From: Ophioderma brevispina
Lineage: Eukaryota > Echinodermata > Ophiuroidea > Amphilepidida > Ophiodermatidae
DNA: 64,000 bases
Reading direction: 5' to 3'
NCBI GenBank assembly: GCA_023653785.1
Contig: JAMKCH010088200.1
Coordinates: forward strand, 35,835 to 99,834
Shown here: positions 34,901-46,900 of the stretch, in pieces
Position numbering within the stretch: position 1 is the first letter of the stretch
Layout of the letters: the number at the start of each line of letters is the position of its first letter
The notes under the pieces: model-generated
The model's input: the letters and a program-made list of their open reading frames with translations, nothing else
What the model was told of the DNA's origin: nothing
The model's database searches: none
Translations under genes and position numbers: made by a program

Positions 34901-37900
34901 ACAGTACCCCGTACGTGTGAAAACAATGCCAAAAGGTCATGGGTCAAAGGTAAAATGCACATGGGAATGCACAATTAGATTTCAGAGGTTGAAGTTGAGA
35001 TCGGGGCATATGTTTTTGTACCCGCCGGCCGCGGAAAGATTTTATGGTCTTCAATTGGCTTTTCTTTTTTCAATTTCTCAATCTCAAGTTTGTTTACTGG
35101 AAAAATGACAAAAGGTATTATGTAGTAGGTATATATTGGGTAATGTTGCAAGCTGTTGTAAAAAATTCTACCCCATGAAGTCCGGCAAATGTCCAGATGC
35201 TGTTTACAGTACACTGTTTTGTGTTGACCATTTTTGAGCATTTCTTGGAAGTTCATTATTTTTCGGGAGTTTTTATTTTCGCGGTTGTAGATTTATTCGC
35301 GAAATTCACAAAAATAAAGCCTTGCGAAAATTTCTACTTATACGGTACTTTCTAAACACAAACACAAGTGGATCAGTGAGTGGTTGACATTGGATTGCAT
35401 TTGTGATCCATGTAATTTAAGCAGCCAACATTCCAGAGTGAGTAAAAAACAAGCAAGACATTTTCTCAAACCAATGGTTTTGCATGATTTTGGGATTCAA
35501 CCTAAGAAGGTGTCAGAAAATAGCCTAGTCATTCCATGCCAACTCAACAAGGTGTGGCCACCTCAAGATTTCTTCATTTTTGGCATATGATTGCGGTCCT
35601 TATTGACAATATTTGAAAGTGAGCTTAACTCCCAATTGTTTTCGTGCTACAGCAATTCAAAATTTGAAGGATTTTTAAATAAAGCTTGATTGAACTAACT
35701 ACCACACCAGTCGGGATTTTCAAGTAGGGTAGAGTAGTGTGTAGTTTTTCAATCATATAATTTTCTTTTGTCCACTCCAGTATTGACGAATGATACTCTT
35801 TTGTCTACAGGGAACACCCCAGGACAATAAATGACAGGGTAGTAGTGTGATAAGCTACAACGTCGGTGTAAGCTACAAGATGGCCAAGTTGGGTTGAAAT
35901 AGCTATCACAGGAAAAAAAAAAGTACGGTTATGCGCAGATATTTGACCTTTAATGACAGACCAGGGGAGCACCTGGGTCAAGGATTGAAATGGGAAGTAG
36001 GTAGGTGTGATATATACATGATGACCAAGTTGGGTTGGAATAGCTATCACAGTAAAAAAAAGTTATGGAGATTATGACCTTAGACAGACCCAGGGGAGCA
36101 CCATGGGTCATAGGATGACATGGGAAGTAGGTCGTGTGATAAGCTCAAGAGACAAGTCGTTAGAATCGCTATCCCAGGAAAAAAAGTTATGGCAGATTAT
36201 TGACCTTTAATGAAAGACCCAGGGGAGCACCCTGGTCATAGGATGAACATGGGAAGTGAGTGCAGTGTGATAAGATACTAGATGACAAGTGGGTTGGAAA
36301 GCTAATCACAGGAAAAAAAAGTGATGGCAGATTATTGACCTTTAATGCGACAAGGGGAGACACCTGGGTCATAGGATGACATGGGAAGTAGTGTAGAGTG
36401 ATAAGCTACAGATGACCAAGTGGGTGGGAATAGCTATCACAGGAAAAAAAAAAGTTATGGCGATATTGAGCTTTAATGAAAGACCCAGGGAGCACCCTGG
36501 GTCATAGGATGGACATGGAAAAAGTAGTGTAGTGTGATAAGCTACAAGGATGACCAAGTGGGGTTGGAATTAGATCACAGGAAAAAAAAAAGTTATGGTA
36601 GATATGACCTTAATGACACGACCAGGGAGCACCATGGGTCATAGGAATGACATGGGATGTAGTGTAGTGTGATAAGCTACAAGATGACAAGTTGGGTGGA
36701 ATAGCTACACAGGCAAAAAAAAAGTTATGGCGATTAGGACTTTAATGACGGACCCCGGGGAGCACCCTGGGTCACTGGAGACATGGGAAGTTAGGTTGGA
36801 TAAGCTACAAGATGACAAGTTGGGTTGGAAAGCCTATATAAAGATCTGCTAATGAAATTTATGTTCCCTCAGCTAGGGTTGTAAACTGAGGGTGGACTTG
36901 CTTACATGAGTGGGTAAGGAAAGCAAAACTTCTTTGAAGTGTCCCAGCCACTGCCTTTCTATTATCCACTGTAGCAGCCGGAAGTTTCTCATGAAATTTA
37001 CAGGAAAAAATGAGATAAGGCTTAGCTAATAGGTCTATATACAGCAATTATGCCTTGTGTGAGGATTTATTGGAGCAAGATAATTGACCCGGATGCCCTT
37101 CCTGACCATCAAATATGCTGAATTGCCTCCATAAGCTCTTAAGAACCGATGCCTTGTAGGTATATCTTATTTTTAGTTCTACCAGCGTAGTAACCAGCTA
37201 GCTCCTAATCGGATAGTTAGAAGACTGATGAGACGGTGTAGCCACCGGACAACTCGCCCTGGGACAGGTAGTACTTGTTACCAGGATACCAGTAAGCAGG
37301 CCCTTATGAAAAACCGACTGACACGAACAACAGTATATGTATAGGATCAGAGCTTGTCAAAAACAGAACAGAATGACGGCATCGACTCTGGTAGAATGAA
37401 AAAAGCAATTAACAAGCAATCACCCCTGAATTGTTATGAAGCATTCCCAAACCAATGGTGCAAAACTGGTCCTACATTGCTGTGACATGACAAAGGAAGC
37501 AGTACTGCCCAGTTCTTCTAGCATTTTAGCGTCATGGTTCCACGATCCAAAAATCCCAATTGGTAGAAATTACCAACATGTCACAAAAAACTAATTTGCC
37601 GTCGTATGTTACAAGGGTGTGGCGAAAAGCAATAAGAAGGAAGGAACCGTCACCATTACAATGTGGTAGGAAATTATCGATATCAGAAATACTCGAATAT
37701 CGATATACTAGCCCGAATATAACGTAAAAACCGATTTATCGATTTTTGCCTTGGTACTCAGAATACAATCCGAAAAATGACATCGCATGTGCAGTGCGGT
37801 TCAAATGGTTGTCCCTGCAACTCTAGTTAACCTTGGTTGTTTAATTGATTCGCGCCCGATTCACCAGCACGGCGCTTTAAAAATATAAAAGAGACCTAAA

Positions 37901-40900
37901 CTGTAGGGAAAAAATATACTGCCTATAGCCATTATGTCTATTAGGACGAGAAATACTACCTGATGTAGAACACTATATGCACATTCACCGTAATGTGTCC
38001 CAATCTCCGTGAAAAAAACTTACACACGCCTTATATGCATACGCCCACACATCTCCCTTACTGATATCGCCCCAAGCCTCGATCCAACTTCCTCTTTCTT
38101 CCCGGGAGTCAAATCTACTCAAAAAGTGAGATTTGCTCAGAGGGGAAGGAGGGTGGCGTCGCAATCAGGGACGTATTTCCTCGTCCTAATAGAAATTGCA
38201 TATAGGCATTAAGTCTATTTCGGACGAAAAAATGATTACCTGATGTAGAACAATATTATATGCACAGACTGACACCGTGCATCACCCAGGAGGAGGGGAG
38301 CAAAACCTGCGTGGGGCGGGTATGCAGTAGGCCTAACCCCGAAACCTGAACCTAACTACCACATTGACCAAGAACTACAGGGTTAGATGCGATTCTCAAG
38401 ACCTTCGTTCGCTGCAAAGGTTTGGTTTAGTGTAAGAAACCTAATCTCTAGGACCTACACACATTGGTTAGTCATTTAAAGCGGCGCTGTGTGAAGCACC
38501 GAAGACGCAACGAACGTATGAGTTGAGTGGTGGTTGTTCTTCAGCTAGGTTTTAATGAACACATGATCGGACTTCCATGCTACTGTATTAGGATGTCTTT
38601 GATTGGTATGCCCTTGTAGAAAGCATACGAAGTAGCCACAGATCTCATTGAGTGAGCAGTCAGGCTTTGTGTTGTCTGAGTGACGTTAGATCGTATAAGG
38701 GCCTGTACAACCCATCTAGCTATCGAAGCTCTCGCGCCAGGTTTCTGTCTTTGTAGGGTTATGAATAATTGGAGGTATTACTGCCCCCTAAATGATTATT
38801 GAGTTTATTTAATATTACCCGAAGGGCACGGACCGGAGCTCGACAACTAAGTCTCCTAGGACCTGCCGAGCAGTGAAGTTCGGTAATGAATCGGGGAATT
38901 TACGGAAGTACTGCGTTTCATTTTAGCCAAAAATGAGGTCGAAAATTAACCATGCTCGCACCATTCCCGAGAAAACAATGTAATTGCCTATCGCGAGCCC
39001 GTGGATCTCTGACGCGCGCCTCCCTGACGCGACAGCTAGAGGAATGCCGTTTTTATTGTCGCAATGCTAGCAGCGAAGCTGAAGGAAATCGGTTCGAATG
39101 GGAACTCATACAGAGCCTCAAGAACAATATCCAAGTTCCATGAGGGCCAAATACGTCTAACAGGAGAGCGGTATAATTCATACGAACATTCACTTAGTTG
39201 TAACGTAACATGTCCAATACTCTGAAGGACTCCACCTTCGGCGTTGCTACGATGTATAGAAAGTAAAGCGAAGGTTACCCCTCACGTGATGCCTGTATCC
39301 CGTTAAAACTGAGGGTGAGGAACGCGCCTTTGGGGAACAGAGACAAAGAACTGGATTGATTCCTCGATCGCCTGCACCATCGCATGAACGGCCTGAAACG
39401 TGCATAGAAAATGGGAGGGTCGGAGCTCGCCGTCCCCTGAGACGAGCTCCGCAGTCGCCATAAAGGTCCTGGCCTTGAGTGTATACGTCGCTTGAGAGCG
39501 GCACGCAGTCAGGTGAAGGGATCTTCCACGTCATGAAATCTCACCCAGAAACCGGGTTTCTGGAGAGATCGGAAATCATCGGTAATACCTGTGGAGCATG
39601 GCTATAATTCCAAGAAATGAGGCGGGGAACCATGGTTGATGGCCAAAAATGGCGCTATCAGAAGAAGCACTGAACAAGCTTCCCGTCATCTTAATAGCAC
39701 CTGGAAGTAATGAAATGGGTGGGGCATGCGTATATGCTGACCCCACGCCAGCTAAAGGACATTGTGTCTGATGTTATCGCCTGCGGATCCGCCGACCTGG
39801 AAAATCACCGGAGCGGGGAATGCGGTTGATGCGAACAGGTCATTGCTTGGTTCGCCGATCTGACGAAAAATAGTCCGTCATTCATAATATCAACCAGCGT
39901 CACTCGGGGGGGGGTGATCGATATCCCCTGAGATAGGTTGTCGCTGAGGGCCATTTGCGATCCCGCGAATAGGTATTGCCGACACCGTGATGCCGCCAGT
40001 TGATGAACAAAGAAGCAGTTGTCTTGCGTGCAGAAATGTTGGGCGATCGCGTTCCTGCTTGTTCGGTGCTGAACACGACGTCGTTGCATTGTGCGAGCAA
40101 AAGGTATGTAATGGTTTGGGACTAAATCACTGAAATGTTACAGTGAGTTGGACCCGCGTGAGCGCGAGCAGCAGATGTGTAGGCCTAACTGATGTTGGGT
40201 CATGGATGAGGCCCAAACAGTAGGGGATGCCAAAATTTTGGGTAGGCCACAGCCCGGGGTAGGAGCCAGCGCACGCGCCAGACGAGGACACAAGACCTCC
40301 CCGATAGGAGGTGTTCGCACGGGCCGCAGACAAGTCGCGCGGACACCGGACTGGCGAACCACGATAGCGGCAGGACGGGTGTTTCTAAAAAGAACTGGGA
40401 ACTCGGAAGCGACCGGAAGACCACGCGGCACATCTCGGAGGTGAAAAGCCGTGGCCACTGTGACCATCATACCAGTTGAAACTAATTGGATATACCAAAA
40501 GATCAACTGGTTCAACAGAGTATGGCAAATTAAATTTCAGAAAATTCAAAAACTTTGTCACACAAACAAAATTCGGAAACCCTTCCATTTATGAAATCAA
40601 ATGTATATTTGACATGGCAAAATCAATAAGAATTTTAATTTGTTGTTTTTAAAATTTAAAAAAAAATTGGGTACATAACAAAAATCTGTCGACGGAACAC
40701 CACCTCGGCGTGATTGTGTGAACTGAAATTTTGAATGTACTAAAAAGATGAGGCTTTCCATTCTAAACTGCTCGCTGTATCCGATTAATAAAAATTTCAA
40801 AAATCAGTTTAACCAAAACGGCCAAATGTAATACTTATGATGAAAAAACATTACCGCGCGCAGCAGAAAAACCAGAACAGAAAGGAAAAGAAAGCCCAGA

Positions 40901-43900
40901 CCCAGACAATGGCGGTAGTAACCGAGAGCCGTCCTCCGCCGCACTGTGCAACACCCTATGGTGGAAAAAAAAAAAAAAAAAAAAAAAAAAATTCTAACAC
41001 ACTGTGGAAGTGAAGGAAAAAGGTTGCTTGTGCTGGTGATTATCCGTCCAAATTTACCTTATCAATTTCTTTCCTTTCACATTACCAAAAAATGCAAACT
41101 TGTTTAGGCTTATAGTATCGAATGTTTGTACCAATGTATCAGTCACGATTCCGATTATTGTCCAATCCGAAAAACCGTGTTTTTGTTGTTTCGTAGGTTT
41201 CCGCGATGTGGAAGAGGTCTTGTCAACAAAGCCGACATATATTTCACACCGAGGTTACAGCCTTCTTTACCACTAAATGGCAATCAATTGTTTAACGTTT
41301 GTTGTTGGAACTGAATTCCGAAAGAGTGGAACTGAATTCCGAAATAGTCGAGATATATATCAAGAATTGCCTGTTTGCTAAAAATTAATATCACATGATA
41401 TATTACTGATTGGTTGACATAAATAAAAAACATAATTAAGCAAGAAGATGTGCGATTTCATAGCCTGATCAAGTGATCGTTGACATCAAGCTTTTTATTT
41501 TGTGAAGTCTGTTGAGAAGAGAGAAGTTGTTTTTATTGTTGCCTTCAGTCACTATAGGCGGGTACACTGTTAGCACAGAAATGTTGTCCCAGCGCACGTG
41601 GCGTTGAGTTGTAAAAAACCATATTTGTGTTCATCCTAGGAAAACAATTGTAAATACCCAGGTTAATGGAGAGATTAACCCTAATACGTCTGCTCTTCAT
41701 ATGAGGGAAATAATAGAATTAGGATGGATGGCAAGGATGTTGTTGGATTTTTGTTGTTTCTTGGGGACCGATAAAATATGGTTTGGAATGGAAATTATGT
41801 AAGTAATCACAGGAACTAAAGCAATGTGTCTACATAGCAACACCGGAGGAAACAGCAATTAAATTAAGATTTACACGTCTGGTTATGGTGGAATTTTCGG
41901 AATTTCGAGGAATAAGAAGAAAAGAGCTCGGCAACTCCAGACTCTGGATCTCGAACTGGTTTTATATGATGTATGTTTGGAATGCGATAAGAAGAGTTCG
42001 GGGGGAGGTCAGGAGGGAGAGGAGAGGGAGAGAGAGAGTGAGAGGAGGACGAGGTCGGAGGGAGAGAGGGAAGAGAAGAGGGAGGAGGAGAGAGAGAGGC
42101 AGGATGAGAGAGTCCGGCTTCCCAGAACCCGCTAATGCTAGGTTAGCAATCCTACCCAAACAGTGTGTGATCGGCGATTTGAGAAACGTTTCCATGCGAA
42201 ATCGTTTGGGTTTTATATAGGCATAGAGAGATTTTAGATTGATTATCTAAGAATATGCCGCGAATCACGGAAAAAACCCGGCTGGTCGGCTCCAGATCTT
42301 TTTTTTTTTTGTCATCGGGGGGGTACAACTCTTTCGTAAACAGAGCCAGACAGAAAAGGTGCCTAGTTGTATAGTTAGTTACCTTAGTCTAGTAACCTGA
42401 TGTCAACCAAGCCACGGCCAAACGACCCAATCCGGGCGAGAATAGAAGGCCCGAAGTAAAACAGTCTATCAGCATAGGAGCGCTCAATCGAACAAAAAAA
42501 TGGCATCAGTATAAGGAGCTGAAGCGCTGCCATACGAGCTACTGTCCTCACTCCTGTCCAAACTTCATGAAGACGTTCTCCACGCAGGGAAGGGAATGAC
42601 GCCGCGTTTTTTGGTTACTGCTTTGCGACTGAAGAACACGCCGTAGGATCATTTTATAGTTTTTAAGTTTTTTCAGAGTCGAAGCAGAGGGTTGACTTTA
42701 GAAGAAGGATATAATGTGCTTGAAAAAAAATCTCCTCGGCACTCTGAAAAGATCGAAGGTTGCGCGGAGCCCCGCCAGGCATAGTATCATCTTTCTCACC
42801 TACTACTGCCAGTTGCAATTTCTGACGGTTTACGGACAAGCGGATAATTGTCCTACGTTGTGGAATTGGACATGAGCCTCCGAAAAAAAAAAAAGACCAA
42901 TGATTAGTGATGGCCGATTTTCAACCCAAGATCGGCAACTGCCGATCTCCAATCGAAAATTGATTGATGAGAGAGATAGAAGGATCGGCCGGCGATCCGG
43001 ATCAACGATTCAGATTCAATAGATTCATTTCAAAGCCAGGGCAAATGGGTCTATAGTCTGGGTATTAGCATGTGTTCATGGTCTTAAGCTTTTTTTTTAG
43101 TTTTTATGAGCATGTAATAATGTACTTAGTGATGGACTTTTTGTTAAGGAATTTCATGTCAATTACAAGCCCAAAATAAAAATGCAAATATACCCTGCAA
43201 GTCTATCTTAAACTTTTCCAGTGCATCCAATGTCGGCGCAAGTTGAACGACAAGTTGAGAATGACACAATTAACCTATTGATGCTATACCAGTGTCTCAC
43301 CGCAATTGTTTGCCGTTTCGTTAATCAATTTAGTTTATTTCTTTAATTAGGTCGTAAAGATTGTTAACGAGATTCACAAATTGAAAGTGTGACCTGTGGA
43401 AGGCCACGGTTTTTGAGGGCCTACTTTTCCAATTCAACACTTTTCAATAGTAGACATTTATTAAATTAATCCACGTCATTTGAGAGTAGTTCCATTATAG
43501 TTAAAGCCCATGCCCATCCTTTTGATCAGTTCTCGTGATAGTGTTATAAATCCATATAAACCCCCCACTGTTGCAGATTATAGTATCAAGCATTGGAAAC
43601 GTGGCTTCTTTTTGTGCTTGAGAGTCCTTGTCTCGCGCATTGTCTGTGGGCCTGCTCACTGAGGTGGTACAGCTAAGTAGTGGGAATTTGTGATAAAGTT
43701 TTTGTTTGAAGTGTTAGGACCGGGGTCACACAAGGCTTTTTTTCGTAGTTTTATACAATAGTACTATAGTGTACTAAAATAAAGGCTGCGTGTGACAGCA
43801 ACTTAAGACCGCATGTCGTCGTTTGTACATAGTACTTTCGTAATAACTTTAACGATGATAATTTCCAGCGTTGGGCCGCTTATACCAGGCTAAGTGTTTA

Positions 43901-46900
43901 ATTTATGGGCAAATCGTTGTGTGACCGCATTTCGTAGTTTACTACCATGCTACGCAAGAACCGTTTGTTGGACTCGTGCTAGGGGTATCCGGAAATGTCT
44001 ACGACATGATTACAATAGTCTCACCGTGGATGTGAACTAGGGGGACGCGTCGTATAATTAGACGTAGTACCACAATAGATAATTACGACACAACGACGAA
44101 AATATTGTCGTGTGACGCGGTAGATTGTGGATTGAAGGTCTGTTTTTACTTTAATGTTGAAGAGTTTTAAATATTATCGAATGAGCCAAAACATGAATTT
44201 TAATGAAGAAAATATAATGGAGCCAATTTTACATATTAGGCTGATGAATTACGGATGAGGAAAACACGTTGGAGTCTCTTTTCAGAAGTCGTGTAGGCTC
44301 ATAATGCGGAATGACTACATGACGCAATGCTCTTCCGTCTGTAGATGTGATGGAATTTCCATGTATTTTGGAGGTCTTCACTCGCAGGAAAACCTCCCGT
44401 TTCGTAAAAGATTGCTAAAATACGCAAAAGTTAATAGAAATATTACAGTGTACAACAATGGGATTCTTGCGGTTTCAATGATGGGCCAGCGACTTTGATA
44501 GGCAGAATTACATATAGTAGTCACATAGAAAAAGATAAAGGGTAAGCTTTAAAAAATCGTGGTATTTTTAGTAAACTTTGGGCTTTGTATTGTCAGTTTG
44601 GGAGAGCGGTGAGGTAGATCGGTGCTCAATGACTTTCTCCCGATGCCGATTCAAAGCCGATTCCGCCAAATTGGACGCAGATTTTCAGATAGCCCATCTA
44701 AGCATCGGCCATCACTACCAATGATCAGATGCCCCCATCGCACCATACGACCTGGACATTTGTCGACGCGTAAAAACTTGGCAGCCCTTAAAAAGTGGTG
44801 TGTGTGTCAGTCTTCTGTGAAAACCATGACTGAGGGTTCGTTCCTCTCAGCGTCGGCCATTCACCCTCATCTTCAACGCAGGCTTGCCTCTTGTGTGGGG
44901 GATAGCCCCAAACAGAGGGGCACCATCGTGATAAAGACAGTCGTACGGAGTTTCCCTCATGTCCGAGGGGGCGTCCTGTTGTGGCGTGGCCACTGGTGGC
45001 TGTGGAGCATCCAATCCAAGAGGGGACACTAGCAACCCTAGGTTGACTATGTACCAAGCGACTATATGGTGTGGACCCCTGACTATCACCGGAATCCCTA
45101 GCAGTGGTGGATGTGTTAGTCATCGTGTGTGTCCGAGCCACGCCCGCAAAGTCAGTAGGCTCGGTGAAGCTGTTGTAGTACGCCAGTCAACTCTTGTTGA
45201 ACGGAAAAAACCACAACCCATCTACGGGTTGAAAGGTAACCCCGAAGGGGTTAATTAAACCATGGCTTGCCGGACTCGCCATCCACAGCTGTCGGCTAGT
45301 GACTGGTACTTGAGTTGAAAGGGCTGGCTGGGCCATGAATCGCGATGGATTAACACTTGAGGATATTCGATCGCTGAAGTGCAAATGCACTGAATCCAAG
45401 TGTTATTGTCCCGATAAACACTGAAGGGTCATCGATCGCTGAGCGTGGTCACTCGAAAATTCAATGACTCTTGCAAATAGCGAGTCCTCGTCCTCAATTG
45501 ATACTGGTACAAAACACAGGGTCATCGGACGATTCGTCTCCGCTCGGCTGCAGCCGAAGCGAAGGTCTCCGAAAGTTTTTTCCCCAAAAACTTCGGTTTC
45601 CTCCGGGCACTCTAGGTTCGACCTAAGAGTCCGCCACTCGGGTGGCGTCGCTCGACTCAGCTGCTTGATCTAGGCAGTGAAGGCAAGTTCGTGCGCCACA
45701 TCGGCAGACTGGGATGTTTCCTACTTGTTTCGTAATCCCGGCACTTGCCGACGGTGCAGGGTGCTGTCCTTGGTCGGCCCTCTAGCTCGACCTTGGACTC
45801 TCGGTTTCTCGTTTATTCTGTTTCTTCAGGATTTTGGATTGCCGGGGTTTAGGGGATGTCTGAACCGTATTCTTCCGGGCAGGTAGATCCCCCTCCACCA
45901 CCGGCGGCAGAGACCACCATCGCTATGGTCTGGTTAGCGGTAGGTGAACTTTTAAATCACTTGCTCGGCCAGTCGTGTGCCGACAGGATAATTTCGGTCC
46001 TTTCCGGCCTTCGCGGGCGAATTCGGTTGGTCGGACTTCTTGCTCGGGCGCTCCCCGGAACCGGTACTAGAAAAAGAACTAAAGATGGGAGTTCTCCTGA
46101 AGAGACATTATCGAACAACTTTCGCTTTGACTAGTGCCGCGACTCGCGACGATTACCGCGAAAGCCACCTAATGCGGGGGAGGTGGCAAGAATTGCCTCA
46201 ACTACAACTCAATACTCGAACGGTTCGTCCCAGTTCTAAGAAAACAGGGCATGAATATGGTGCATTATTGAACCAAGACACCCACAAACGGGAAACCACG
46301 TTCCGGCTTGTGGGGCCTTACAACCTGGACAAACCATCGTTACCATTAGCGAGATGTCAAGCTTAGCGAGATCACAAAACAATTCAGACATAGACTACTT
46401 GTATACACGGGGGGGTACAAATCTAAGTAACGACGCTCTAACTAACAGAGCTAATGAAGACCTGATTGGTTACGGTTAGTTAGAGGTTTAGGTACTCAAA
46501 AAACACGGCTCGGAGAATAAAATATCAACCATACATGCAAAAAGACGTATAACTACACAAGTACACTCATAGTAGAAATTCAACAAAATATGAACAAGTT
46601 TTCAATTAAAAACATGAAGGCAGCATTGAACTAGCGTGCAAATCCAAGATGGCGTCTCCCTCTAAGCTCTCTAAAGTCTAAAGACAAATTACAATTTATG
46701 TAGCTCAAATTGAATTCTAAAAAGTTCTCCCAAACACAGCACCAGCAGATAACGTTAAGCCATATACCAGCTTCGAAAACGGAGAAACAGTCAAACCATG
46801 ATCTGGTTTACTGCGTGGAACGCCATAAAAACGTCAAACCCCAGAAGTTAATAAAAAACACCACTTATCTGTTTGACGTCCGGCGGAAGAAAAGAAAGAG

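Noticed and set aside
41885..42220. 111-codon Arg/Glu-rich open frame
   Set aside because: It is a GA-rich low-complexity tract, open on both strands, with no conserved motif.
44622..46366. Plus-strand open frames of 92-136 codons as a separate gene
   Set aside because: No motif recognised on this strand. The block is GC-rich and more likely the reverse side of the minus-strand retroelement coding region, though I cannot prove it.
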